A stretch of 41,146 bases of DNA from assembly GCA_018817425.1 (NCBI GenBank), contig JAHITX010000090.1:1-41146 (forward strand), given 5' to 3'. The notes under the pieces are model-generated. The model had not been told where the DNA came from. It saw only the letters and a list, made by a program, of their open reading frames with translations, and ran no database searches. The position numbers were made by a program, and so were the translations under genes. This document shows, in pieces, positions 16,597 through 25,209 of the stretch. Source of the DNA: Pseudomonadota bacterium (GTDB lineage: Bacteria > Desulfobacterota > Desulfobacteria > Desulfobacterales > RPRI01). Numbering within the stretch: the first letter of the stretch is position 1; each line of letters begins with the position of its first letter.

Positions 16597-18303
16597 ATGA
16601 AAACAAGTAAAGAAGAGAATATGCTGACTGGCGGTCAGATACTTATGGAAATCTTAAAGAGCGAAGGCGTGGATACCATATTCGGATATCCCGGAGGCGC
16701 TGTTATAGATATTTACGATGAGCTTGCAAAAACAGACATACGCCATTTTCTTGTTCGCCATGAGCAGGGAGCAGTTCATGCTGCCGACGGATATTCAAGG
16801 GCAAGCGGCCGGGTCGGCGTATGCCTTGTTACATCAGGTCCGGGGGCTACAAATACCGTAACCGGCATAGCATCGGCATATATGGATTCCATACCGCTTG
16901 TAGTACTTACAGGCCAGGTTCCGACTCATCTTATAGGAAATGATGCTTTTCAGGAAGTAGATATAGTTGGAATTACAAGGTCATGCACCAAGCATAATTA
17001 TCTTGTAACAAAAGTAGAAGATCTTGCGGAAACATTGAAAGAGGCTTTTTATCTGGCAAGATCCGGCCGTCCCGGGCCGGTGCTTGTTGACCTGCCGAAA
17101 GATGTCATAAAAGCAACGACAGCATATAAAGTGCCTGTAGAAGTAAATCTCAGATCATATAAACCGACTTATAGTCCTAATTTAAGACAGCTTCAAAAGA
17201 TTATTGATCTTGTAGGCAAAGCCAAAAAACCTGTTATTTTTGCAGGAGGCGGGGTTATCTTGTCAAAAGGTTCTGAAGAACTTACAGAATTTGCAAAAAA
17301 AGCAGTAATACCGGTTACTACATCATTAATGGGTCTGGGTTCTTTTCCTGCAAGCGATCCTTTATGGCTTGGAATGATAGGTATGCATGGAACATACAGG
17401 GCTAATATGTCAGTTGGAGATTGCGATCTTCTTCTTGCAATAGGAGTGCGTTTCGATGACCGTGTTACAGGCAAGACCGATTCATTTGCTAAAAATGCAA
17501 AAATCGTACACATAGATATAGATCCGACTTCAATAAGAAAAAATATTCCCGTATCAGTTCCCGTTGTCGGAGATTGCCGTATTTCTTTGGAACATCTTAA
17601 TCGAATGTTTGATGAAGCAAATTTGGTGGATCTTGCTCAAAAAAGAGAAGACTGGCTGAATAAAATAAATAAGTGGAAGGAGAAAATGCCGCTTTCTTAT
17701 GATCAGAAAGATATAATAAAACCCCAATATGTTATTGATACTCTTTTTAAGCTTACAAAAGGAGATGCGATAATAACAACTGAAGTAGGTCAGAATCAGA
17801 TGTGGACAGCTCAGTATTATCATTTTGACAAGCCGGGGCATTTTATTACATCAGGAGGTCTTGGATGTATGGGATTCGGACTTCCGGCAGCCATAGGAGC
17901 CCAGGTGGCCTGTCCTGATAAATTGGTTGTAGATATTGCAGGGGACGGAAGCATTCAGATGAATATCCAGGAAATGGCAACTGCTATTCAGTACGGCCTT
18001 CCGGTAAAGATTGTTATATTAAATAACGGATATCTTGGGATGGTAAGGCAATGGCAGGAACTTTTTTACGGTAAACGGTACTCCTGTACTGCAATGGAAT
18101 GTTCGCCCGATTTTGTTAAGCTTGCAGAGGCATATGGTGCACTAGGCTTAAGAGCAACAAAGCCTGAAGACGTAATACCGGTTCTTACTGAAGGCATTAA
18201 TTCAAATAAAACGGTTATAATGGAATTTTTGGTTGATAAAGAAGAAAACGTATATCCCATGGTTCCGGCTGAAGCACCTATTACTGAAATGCTTCTGGTC
18301 TGA
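16597..18303 (+). CDS. ilvB: Acetolactate synthase large (catalytic) subunit
   Basis: 568 residues, thiamine-diphosphate enzyme joining pyruvate with pyruvate or 2-oxobutyrate. Seen: N-terminal PYR domain with TIFGYPGGAVIDIYDEL and the catalytic Glu in VRHEQGAVHAADGYSRASG; central FAD-binding domain (GVRFDDRVTGK); C-terminal PP domain with the ThDP motif GDGSIQMNIQEMAT...NN (about 448-475) and MVRQWQELFYGKRYS. Full length for the family. AGAGGA lies 5 nt before the ATG, and the gene starts 24 nt after ilvD. It pairs with the regulatory subunit encoded next. Confidence 0.96.
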   Translation: MKTSKEENMLTGGQILMEILKSEGVDTIFGYPGGAVIDIYDELAKTDIRHFLVRHEQGAVHAADGYSRASGRVGVCLVTSGPGATNTVTGIASAYMDSIPLVVLTGQVPTHLIGNDAFQEVDIVGITRSCTKHNYLVTKVEDLAETLKEAFYLARSGRPGPVLVDLPKDVIKATTAYKVPVEVNLRSYKPTYSPNLRQLQKIIDLVGKAKKPVIFAGGGVILSKGSEELTEFAKKAVIPVTTSLMGLGSFPASDPLWLGMIGMHGTYRANMSVGDCDLLLAIGVRFDDRVTGKTDSFAKNAKIVHIDIDPTSIRKNIPVSVPVVGDCRISLEHLNRMFDEANLVDLAQKREDWLNKINKWKEKMPLSYDQKDIIKPQYVIDTLFKLTKGDAIITTEVGQNQMWTAQYYHFDKPGHFITSGGLGCMGFGLPAAIGAQVACPDKLVVDIAGDGSIQMNIQEMATAIQYGLPVKIVILNNGYLGMVRQWQELFYGKRYSCTAMECSPDFVKLAEAYGALGLRATKPEDVIPVLTEGINSNKTVIMEFLVDKEENVYPMVPAEAPITEMLLV

Positions 18304-18335
18304 TTAAAATAAAAGGAGCCGAAAAGGAAAATATT

Positions 18336-18815
18336 ATGGCAGAAGAAAAACATGTACTGACAATGCTTGTTGATAACAAGCCGGGGGTTCTTTCCAGAGT
18401 GGTAGGATTATTTAGTGGAAGAGGTTTCAATATTGACAGCTTATGTGTTGCAGAGACTATGGAACCACTTGTTTCCAGAATTACCATTGTAACAAAATCA
18501 TCCCTTGCGGAAATGGAACAAATAGAAAAACAGCTTAACAAGCTGATAAACGTAATAAAACTTCGCACTGTGTCGGGGCCACGGTCTGTTCAAAGAGAGA
18601 TGGCCCTTATATATGTTATAGCCAAAAACGGCCAGCGGTCCGAAGTTTTAAGAATAGTTGATATATTCAGAGGAAAGGTCATAGATGTCGGCCCTGAGCA
18701 TTTTATTATAGAAGTTACAGGCAATGAAGAGAAACTTAATGCTATAATAAATCTTCTAAGACCCATGGGGATTAAAAAACTGGCAAAGACAGGGACATTG
18801 GCCCTGTTCAGATAA
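18336..18815 (+). CDS. ilvN: Acetolactate synthase small (regulatory) subunit
   Basis: 159 residues. The first about 75 are an ACT domain (TMLVDNKPGVLSRVVGLFSG, then RGFNIDSLCVAETME), which binds valine for feedback inhibition. The second half is the ALS_ss C-terminal domain (RSEVLRIVDIFRGKVIDVGP). Length is typical of the IlvH/IlvN family; I use ilvN, though ilvH is an equally used symbol. Located 32 nt after ilvB, AAGGA upstream of the ATG. Confidence 0.95.
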   Translation: MAEEKHVLTMLVDNKPGVLSRVVGLFSGRGFNIDSLCVAETMEPLVSRITIVTKSSLAEMEQIEKQLNKLINVIKLRTVSGPRSVQREMALIYVIAKNGQRSEVLRIVDIFRGKVIDVGPEHFIIEVTGNEEKLNAIINLLRPMGIKKLAKTGTLALFR

Positions 18816-18854
18816 ATTAGAGACAATAAATATATATTTAACAAGGAGAAAATC

Positions 18855-19904
18855 ATGGCAAAAATTGATTTTGGTGGAGTAGTAGAAGAAGTTATAACAT
18901 CGGAAGAATTTACTATTGATAAAGCAAGAGAAGTGCTCAAAGATGAAACTATAGCAATTCTTGGCTATGGTGTTCAGGGACCGGCACAGGCCCTTAATTT
19001 AAGAGACAACGGATTTTCGACAATTATCGGTCAGATGGAGGGTGATGCTTACTGGGAAAAAGCAATTGCTGATGGCTTTGTTCCGGGCAAGACGCTTTTT
19101 CCGATAGAAGAAGCAGCAAAAAGAGGAACGATAATTAAAGAACTCCTCTCCGATGCTGGACAGGTTGCTACCTGGCCGACTGTAAAAAAGTGCCTTTCGG
19201 AAGGTGACGCCCTTTATTTTTCGCATGGGTTTGCCATTGTATATAAAGATCAGACAGGAATTATTCCGCCGAATAATATTGATGTTATTCTTGTTGCACC
19301 GAAAGGTTCGGGAACAAATGTGAGAAGAAATTTTTTGGATGGCAGCGGAATCAATTCCAGTTATGCTGTTTTTCAGGATTATACCGGACGTGCAAAGGAA
19401 AGGACACTTGCCCTTGGAATTGCTATAGGGTCCGGGTATCTGTTCCCAACTACATTTGAACAAGAAGTATATAGCGACCTGACAGGTGAAAGAGGTGTGC
19501 TTATGGGTTGCCTTGCAGGTGTTATGGAAGCTCAGTATAACCTGTTAAGAAAGCATGGCCATTCTCCCAGTGAAGCATTTAACGAAACCGTTGAAGAACT
19601 GACTCAGAGCCTTATCCGTCTGGTAGCTGAAAACGGAATGGACTGGATGTTTGCAAATTGCAGTACTACCGCACAAAGAGGTGCTCTTGATTGGGCACCA
19701 AAGTTTCGCGATGCAGTAGTTCCGGTTTTTGATGATCTATACGATAGAGTTAAATCAGGGAAAGAAACAAAAAGAGTTCTTGAGGTAAACAGCGCTCCCG
19801 ATTATCTTGTAAAATTAAGAAAAGAGCTGGATGAAATAAAAAATTCCGAAATGTGGAAAGCTGGAGCAGCCGTCCGCTCGCTTAGGCCTGAAAACAGGAA
19901 ATAA
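18855..19904 (+). CDS. ilvC: Ketol-acid reductoisomerase (Bacteroidetes/fungal-like form)
   Basis: 349 residues. Isomerises and reduces 2-acetolactate or 2-aceto-2-hydroxybutyrate using NAD(P)H and Mg. The Rossmann motif is IAILGYGVQGPAQALNLRDN (33-52), followed by VAPKGSGTNVRRNFLDGSGI, the metal-site region DLTGERGVLMG, and the knotted C-terminal domain AENGMDWMFANCSTTAQRGA. The GVQGPAQALN form and the long NFLDGSGINSSYAVFQDYTG loop resemble Bacteroidetes and fungal enzymes more than the standard proteobacterial VGYGSQGHAHALNL type. AAGGAG lies 6-7 nt before the ATG. Fourth gene of the ilv cluster. Confidence 0.95.
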   Translation: MAKIDFGGVVEEVITSEEFTIDKAREVLKDETIAILGYGVQGPAQALNLRDNGFSTIIGQMEGDAYWEKAIADGFVPGKTLFPIEEAAKRGTIIKELLSDAGQVATWPTVKKCLSEGDALYFSHGFAIVYKDQTGIIPPNNIDVILVAPKGSGTNVRRNFLDGSGINSSYAVFQDYTGRAKERTLALGIAIGSGYLFPTTFEQEVYSDLTGERGVLMGCLAGVMEAQYNLLRKHGHSPSEAFNETVEELTQSLIRLVAENGMDWMFANCSTTAQRGALDWAPKFRDAVVPVFDDLYDRVKSGKETKRVLEVNSAPDYLVKLRKELDEIKNSEMWKAGAAVRSLRPENRK

Positions 19905-19967
19905 GTATCTTCTAAAGAATTATTTGTATTTTGTACATCTTTTAAAGATCAGTATTTCCGGGAGAAT

Positions 19968-21557
19968 ATGATGGAACCGATCCTTTTATATGACACAACC
20001 TTAAGAGATGGAACCCAAGGAGAGAATGTCAGTTTTACCGCCGATGAAAAGCTTGATATCGCAACAAGACTAGATAACCTTGGGATACACTATATCGAAG
20101 GTGGGTGGCCAGGTTCCAATCCAAGAGATAAACAGTTCTTTGATCTTGCTAAACGGATACAGTTTAAAAACAGCCGGCTTTCTGCATTTGGCGCAACACG
20201 AAGATCCGGTATTTCTCCGGATGATGATCCCAGTTTGAAAGCACTAATCGAAAGCGATACGCCGGCTGTAACTGTTTTCGGTAAAAGCTGGGAGCTCCAT
20301 ATCCTCAAAATTATGGAAAATACTTTAGACGAAAATCTTGAAATGATAAAAGATACTATAGAGTATTTGAAGCATAATAATCGTGAAGTAATTTACGATG
20401 CCGAGCATTTTTTTGACGGATATAAAGAAAATAATGAATATGCACTAAAAACTTTAATCATTGCGGCACAAAGCGGTGCCGATATTATTGTGCTTTGTGA
20501 TACAAACGGCGGCACTCTTCCTTTTGATATTGAAACAATAACAAATGATGCGAGAAAAAAACTCGAAAAGCATTACGCTGGAAAAAAGGCTGTCAGAATA
20601 GGAATCCATGCTCATAACGACTGTGGCCTTGCTGTGGCAAATTCAATAATAGCCGTCAAAGCTGGTGCGATAATGGTACAGGGAACTGTAAACGGATATG
20701 GAGAAAGATGTGGAAATACTGATATGACGTCAGTTATCCCCATACTTTGCCATAAAATGAACAGACAGTGTTTTCCCTATGAGAATCTTGCCAAATTGAC
20801 TAAATTATCTCATTTTGTCAGTGAAACCGCAAATATGATTCCATTGAAAAGTAGGCCCTTTGTAGGAAAAAGCGCTTTTGCACATAAAGGCGGCGTGCAT
20901 GTCAGTGCCATCATGAAAGAGCCTAAAGCCTATGAACATATGAATCCGGAGCTTGTAGGAAATGTACGTCGTGTTCTTATCTCGGATTTGTCCGGTAAAA
21001 GTAATATAGAATATAAAGCAAAAGAACTTGACATCGAGCTTGGGAATAAAGGATTTGACAGCCGCAAAATTGTAAATGAGATAAAGCGTCTTGAACAGGA
21101 AGGTTATCAATTCGATACAGCCGACGGATCTTTTCGGATATTAATAGAAAAATATACCGATCAGTTCAAGCCGCTTTTTGAGCTTGAGTCGTTTCGTGTT
21201 ACAGTTGAAAAAGATAAAGACAGGCCATGTACGGCTCATGCGACAATTAAAATTAAAGTTGATGAAAAAAGCGAAATAACTGCTGCCGAAGGACATGGCC
21301 CGGTGAGTGCTCTTGATAATGCATTACGTAAGGCTCTTGCACAATTTTATCCCGATCTTGATTCAATGCGTCTTATTGATTTTAAGGTAAGAGTTATGGA
21401 TGGCCGCGAAGGCACTGCTGCTAAAGTCAGGGTTTTGATAGAATCGCGGGATAAAGATGATCTTTGGAGTACTATAGGCGTTTCAGAAGACATTATAGAA
21501 GCAAGCTGGCATGCGCTTGCGGACAGTTTTCAATATAAATTAGCAAAAATGCTGTAA
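19968..21557 (+). CDS. cimA: (R)-citramalate synthase
   Basis: 529 residues, DRE-TIM metallolyase family. Condenses pyruvate and acetyl-CoA to citramalate, the first step of the threonine-independent isoleucine route. N-terminal signature YDTTLRDGTQGENVSFTADE, with GGWPGSNPRD and FGATRRSG following, which separates CimA from LeuA. HAHNDCGLAVANSI gives the metal His pair, with VQGTVNGYGERCGN beyond it. The C-terminal about 120 residues are the LeuA dimer/regulatory domain that binds isoleucine. GGGAG lies 4 nt before ATG 19968 (a second ATG follows directly). 63 nt after ilvC, so likely the same transcript. Confidence 0.93.
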   Translation: MMEPILLYDTTLRDGTQGENVSFTADEKLDIATRLDNLGIHYIEGGWPGSNPRDKQFFDLAKRIQFKNSRLSAFGATRRSGISPDDDPSLKALIESDTPAVTVFGKSWELHILKIMENTLDENLEMIKDTIEYLKHNNREVIYDAEHFFDGYKENNEYALKTLIIAAQSGADIIVLCDTNGGTLPFDIETITNDARKKLEKHYAGKKAVRIGIHAHNDCGLAVANSIIAVKAGAIMVQGTVNGYGERCGNTDMTSVIPILCHKMNRQCFPYENLAKLTKLSHFVSETANMIPLKSRPFVGKSAFAHKGGVHVSAIMKEPKAYEHMNPELVGNVRRVLISDLSGKSNIEYKAKELDIELGNKGFDSRKIVNEIKRLEQEGYQFDTADGSFRILIEKYTDQFKPLFELESFRVTVEKDKDRPCTAHATIKIKVDEKSEITAAEGHGPVSALDNALRKALAQFYPDLDSMRLIDFKVRVMDGREGTAAKVRVLIESRDKDDLWSTIGVSEDIIEASWHALADSFQYKLAKML

Positions 21558-21582
21558 ATTATTTGTTACTGAGTAAAAGATA

Positions 21583-21724
21583 GAGCCAGTTTCAAAACGC
21601 CCCATTTTGGCCGATCTCTGCGTTGGGCTCAAATTTCAATCCTCGAAATACTTAATGTATTCCTGTGGTTGAAATTATCTCCCGCCTTGAGCTTGACCAA
21701 ACTGAAACGTTTTGAAAGTGGCTC
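21583..21724 (+). mobile_element. 142-bp MITE-like palindromic element, copy 2
   Basis: Same length as the element at 10175-10316 and its inverse complement at about 96% identity. The ends are GAGCCAGTTTCAAAACG and the inverted GAGCCACTTTCAAAACG. It is flanked by direct repeats GATA (21579-21582 and 21725-21728). It sits in the ilv cluster between cimA and leuA, 25 nt after the cimA stop and 32 nt before the leuA start. The long palindrome could fold in the mRNA and change leuA expression relative to the upstream genes. Confidence 0.85.
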
Positions 21725-21756
21725 GATAATTTGTTGTTTTTTTAAAAGGAGAAAGT

Positions 21757-23304
21757 ATGAGTGACCGCATATATATTTTTGATACCACTTTAAGAGACGG
21801 CGAGCAATCGCCTGGAGCCAGTATGAATACCGCTGAAAAGTTAAGAGTTGCAACACAGCTTGAAAAGCTTGGAGTAGATATACTCGAAGTCGGCTTTCCT
21901 GCAACTTCCGAAGGAGACTTTGAAGCGGTTTCGGCAATATCCGAAAAGATAAAAGTTGCACAGGTTGCTGCTTTAGCCAGAGCTAACATCCCTGATATCG
22001 ACCGTGCATGGGAAGCAATAAAAAATGCTGCAAAACCAAGGATTCATACTGTTATTGCGACTTCTGATCTGCATTTGAAATACAAGCTTAATATGACAAG
22101 AGAGGAAGTACTCCAAAGATCGGTTGAAGCTGTAAAACATGCAAAAAAATTTACAGATAATATTGAATTTTCAGCAGAAGATGCATCCCGAAGCGACCGA
22201 GATTATTTGTGCAAAGTATTTGAAGCGGCAATTGAAGCAGGGGCCAGCACAGTTAATTTGCCGGATACGGTTGGATACGCAATTCCTGAAGAATTTGCCG
22301 AACTGATCAGATATGTGATAGCGCATACGCCAAATATTAATAAAGCTATTTTAAGCATTCACTGCCATAATGATCTGGGTCTTGCCACGGCAAATACTCT
22401 TGCGGCGATTGTAGCAGGGGCAAGGCAGGCTGAAGTTACAATAAACGGGATAGGTGAAAGAGCCGGAAATGCTTCTATGGAAGAAGTAGTAATGGCAATT
22501 AATACCAGGCCTAATTATTTTCCGATGACCACAGGGATTAAGACGGAATATTTTTATCCGACCAGCCGTCTTGTCAGTATGATTACAGGTATACTTGTTC
22601 AACCAAACAAAGCTATTGTAGGAGCCAATGCTTTTGCCCATGAATCCGGTATTCATCAGGATGGGGTATTAAAAAATCCCATGACGTATGAAATTATGAA
22701 ACCGGAAACTATAGGATTAAATACTAATAAGATGGTATTAGGAAAGCATTCAGGCCGCCATGCACTTCGGGCTCATCTTAATGATATGGGATATATACTA
22801 TCACCGGAAGAAATAGATACCTTGTTTGTAAAATTTAAAGAACTTGCTGACAGAAAAAAGCATGTGATGGATGAAGATATTGAAGTGTTGGTTGCAGAAG
22901 GATTGCTACAGACTAAAGATGTGTTCTCTCTTGACTACTTAAATGTTATAGCCGGAACTACTGTCATGCCGATGGCCAGCGTACGGCTTATTGTAAACGA
23001 AAGGCCGGTTCAGGGTGCAGGTTATGGCAATGGGCCTATCGATGCGGCTTTCAATACCATTGCCAGGTTAACCGGGACTACATCTGAGTTAATGCGTTTT
23101 TCAATCAGTTCACTTTCCGGAGGAACCGATTCCCAGGGTGAAGTTACTGTCAGATTGAAAGAAAATGGCTTAGAAGCCATGGGCAGAGGAGCTGACCCTG
23201 ATATCATTACTGCAAGCGCCAAAGCCTATATAAATGGTTTGAACAGGCTAGAATATCTTAAGGCTCACCCGTTAAGGATTTCCGAATCTGCTATAGATGG
23301 ATAG
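21757..23304 (+). CDS. leuA: 2-isopropylmalate synthase
   Basis: 515 residues. Condenses 2-oxoisovalerate with acetyl-CoA to start leucine synthesis. Catalytic TIM barrel motifs: [33 protein letters not shown]-like [37 protein letters not shown], and [19 protein letters not shown]. The C-terminal half (about 370-505) is the LeuA allosteric domain that gives leucine feedback. GHKSGRHAL appears as [32 protein letters not shown] precedes the ATG. The MITE-like copy 2 lies directly upstream. The isopropylmalate isomerase and dehydrogenase genes are not in the window. Confidence 0.95.
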   Translation: MSDRIYIFDTTLRDGEQSPGASMNTAEKLRVATQLEKLGVDILEVGFPATSEGDFEAVSAISEKIKVAQVAALARANIPDIDRAWEAIKNAAKPRIHTVIATSDLHLKYKLNMTREEVLQRSVEAVKHAKKFTDNIEFSAEDASRSDRDYLCKVFEAAIEAGASTVNLPDTVGYAIPEEFAELIRYVIAHTPNINKAILSIHCHNDLGLATANTLAAIVAGARQAEVTINGIGERAGNASMEEVVMAINTRPNYFPMTTGIKTEYFYPTSRLVSMITGILVQPNKAIVGANAFAHESGIHQDGVLKNPMTYEIMKPETIGLNTNKMVLGKHSGRHALRAHLNDMGYILSPEEIDTLFVKFKELADRKKHVMDEDIEVLVAEGLLQTKDVFSLDYLNVIAGTTVMPMASVRLIVNERPVQGAGYGNGPIDAAFNTIARLTGTTSELMRFSISSLSGGTDSQGEVTVRLKENGLEAMGRGADPDIITASAKAYINGLNRLEYLKAHPLRISESAIDG

Positions 23305-23345
23305 TTGGAAATTGCGGCTTTTTTGGTGAAAAACTGTTTCAGGTC

Positions 23346-23618
23346 CTACACTGCATTTTTTAGGTTTTTACCGGCTTTGAATTTTACAACATTACATGCT
23401 TTGATTTTGATTGCTGCGCCGGTTTGGGGATTTCTACCCTTACGAGCAGCGCGTTTTGTTTTAGAGAATGTTCCAAAACCAACAAGAGTAACTTTGCCGT
23501 CTTTTGATTTTAAAGCTTTTGTGACATTTTTCATAAATGAATCCAGCGCTGCAACAGCAGCAGTTTTTGTGATTTTTGTATCGGCAGCTATTGCATCAAC
23601 TAATTCTGCTTTTGTCAT
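23346..23618 (-). CDS. hup: HU-family DNA-binding protein
   Basis: 90 residues, the standard HU length. MTKAELVDAIAADTKITKTA gives the helical dimer core, and GFGTFSKTKRAARKGRNPQT contains the beta-arm with the family signature (GFGTF...R.GRNPxTG), ending in FKAGKNLKNAV. A nucleoid protein that bends DNA. AAGGAG lies 8 nt before the ATG. Single gene converging with leuA (41 nt apart). Confidence 0.95.
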   Translation of the reverse strand: MTKAELVDAIAADTKITKTAAVAALDSFMKNVTKALKSKDGKVTLVGFGTFSKTKRAARKGRNPQTGAAIKIKACNVVKFKAGKNLKNAV

Positions 23619-23645
23619 GTACTATTCTCCTTTTTTGGGGGGATA

Positions 23646-23700
23646 ACTATACCAAAAAAAGCCGCATTTGCACAATATCTTAATATAGCATAAGAGTCAA
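23646..23700 (-). promoter_or_regulatory. Candidate HU promoters
   Basis: Two overlapping candidates on the minus strand. The first is TTGACT (complement of 23695-23700), 17 nt, TATTGT (complement of 23672-23677). The second is TTGTGC (complement of 23670-23675), 18 nt, TATAGT (complement of 23646-23651). Either gives a short 5' leader before the HU ribosome site. Confidence 0.45.
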
Positions 23701-23775
23701 ATTTTAGTTTTTATCATTGCAGGCGCTTTTTTAATATCTGCTGCAATGTATTAAGCCGCAATCAGCGGGTAATGG

Positions 23776-24261
23776 CTATGGTTTAGCTCTGTTTGCGGAA
23801 CATCCGGAATGGCGGCAATGTTTGCAATAGTGTAAGGGGAAAGCCAGCAAAGTAGGTAGCCCGAAGATCCAGAAAACTATGAGCAGCGGGATATCTGTAT
23901 ATAACCAGAAATTCGGAATTAGAGCTGTTCCCACCATGATGGCATTGGCAGCTATTTTGCCTATCATAGGTGGTTGAGGTCCCCTGTAAGTATAAAATTT
24001 CCGTAGAAATCCCGAGGGCATAAAAAGGCAGTCCATCATTTTGTAGGGATACGGACAATGGGCGCATAGATAGGGAATAACAATCATGGAGTATCCTATT
24101 ATCACATATGCTATGTATGCCAAGGCCCAGAGCGGGTCTTGCTTATAGATACCGTAAGTTCCTATAATCATGAACCCATTCCAGCCGGTCTGCATGAGGA
24201 TCTTATCTTTTAAAGAGAAACCATCGTGAAGTGTGCATTCAACATTGCTTTTATCAGTCAT
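23776..24261 (-). CDS. Four-helix membrane protein with paired Cys clusters
   Basis: 161 residues, not recognised. Four hydrophobic segments are visible (about 21-39, 44-65, 100-118, 124-143). After the second is CAHC (Cys66, Cys69) with Cys78, and after the fourth CKHC (Cys146, Cys149) with Cys154. The two halves therefore look like the same plan used twice: two helices then a CxHC cluster, which could bind a metal or take part in redox chemistry at one face of the membrane. AAGGAGG lies 4 nt before the ATG. 15 nt downstream of pyrD, so perhaps co-transcribed with it. The role is unknown. Confidence 0.7.
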   Translation of the reverse strand: MTDKSNVECTLHDGFSLKDKILMQTGWNGFMIIGTYGIYKQDPLWALAYIAYVIIGYSMIVIPYLCAHCPYPYKMMDCLFMPSGFLRKFYTYRGPQPPMIGKIAANAIMVGTALIPNFWLYTDIPLLIVFWIFGLPTLLAFPLHYCKHCRHSGCSANRAKP

Positions 24262-24276
24262 TATTCCTCCTTAATA

Positions 24277-25200
24277 TTAACAGTTCGTATCCAAGGTACC
24301 TACAAGTTCTGTAATACTTGAAATTCTATTTTCTATAAGAAAATCTTCTATCCCTTTTATTATTTCGATAGTTGCTCTTGGGTTTATGAAATTTGCCGTG
24401 CCGATCTGAACGGCTGTTGCACCTGCTATGATAAACTCAATAGCATCATCGGCGGTAAGTATTCCTCCGACGCCTACTACGGGAATTTTCACTTTTTGAG
24501 CTACCTGCCATACCATCCGAAGAGCTATCGGCTTGATTGCAGGGCCTGAAAGTCCCCCCGTTATATTAGCAAGCCTTGAACGTCTTGTCTTGATGTCTAT
24601 TGACATACCTGTAATTGTATTAATAAGAGACACAGAATTTGCTCCTGCATCGGCTGCGCTTAAAGCTATTTCCGTAATGTCGGTAACATTTGGGGAAAGT
24701 TTGACCATAAGAGGTTTGGATGTTTTATTACGAACCGCTTTTGTAACTTTATATGCTGACTTTGGATCAACTCCAAAAGCTATTCCGCCTTTTTTTACAT
24801 TGGGACAGGATATATTTACTTCTATACCTGCTATCTCATTAATATCCTCTATCGCTTCAGCAAGCATAGAGTATTCCTCTATACTTGTACCGTAAATATT
24901 AACGATAGCAGGTGTTGATAAAGTTTTTAGAAATGGCAGTTTATTTTTTATAAAATCGTCAAGCCCGATATTTTCAAGGCCTATGGCATTTAACATCCCG
25001 CATGGTGTTTCAACAATGCGTGGCGGCTTGTTTCCTTTTGAAGAATTGAGGGAAAGCCCTTTTACGATTATTGCTCCTATCCTGTTTAAATCAATAAATG
25101 ACTTAAACTCTTGTGCATAACCAAAAGTGCCGGAGGCGGTCATGACCGGATTTTTAAGTTGCATTCCGCCAATATCAACACTTAAATCGGGTTTGCTCAT
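24277..25200 (-). CDS. pyrD: Dihydroorotate dehydrogenase B, catalytic subunit
   Basis: 307 residues, FMN TIM-barrel enzyme of pyrimidine synthesis. N-terminal GGMQLKNPVMTASGTFGYAQ; the catalytic base is Cys132 in VNISCPNVKKGG, marking class 1 enzymes. FMN-binding GVGGILTADDAIEFIIAGA and VQIGTANF follow. Class 1B enzymes pass electrons through PyrK; a pyrK gene is not in the window. The ATG is 9 nt after the pilC stop, and its GGAGG lies in the last codons of pilC (13 nt spacing), so translation is probably coupled. Confidence 0.93.
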   Translation of the reverse strand: MSKPDLSVDIGGMQLKNPVMTASGTFGYAQEFKSFIDLNRIGAIIVKGLSLNSSKGNKPPRIVETPCGMLNAIGLENIGLDDFIKNKLPFLKTLSTPAIVNIYGTSIEEYSMLAEAIEDINEIAGIEVNISCPNVKKGGIAFGVDPKSAYKVTKAVRNKTSKPLMVKLSPNVTDITEIALSAADAGANSVSLINTITGMSIDIKTRRSRLANITGGLSGPAIKPIALRMVWQVAQKVKIPVVGVGGILTADDAIEFIIAGATAVQIGTANFINPRATIEIIKGIEDFLIENRISSITELVGTLDTNC

Positions 25201-25209
25201 GAAAAGCTG

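Noticed and set aside
23690-23775. Intrinsic terminator after the Cys-rich membrane protein gene
   Set aside because: A 7-bp ATTGCAG/CTGCAAT stem exists, but the loop is about 18 nt and no T-run follows.
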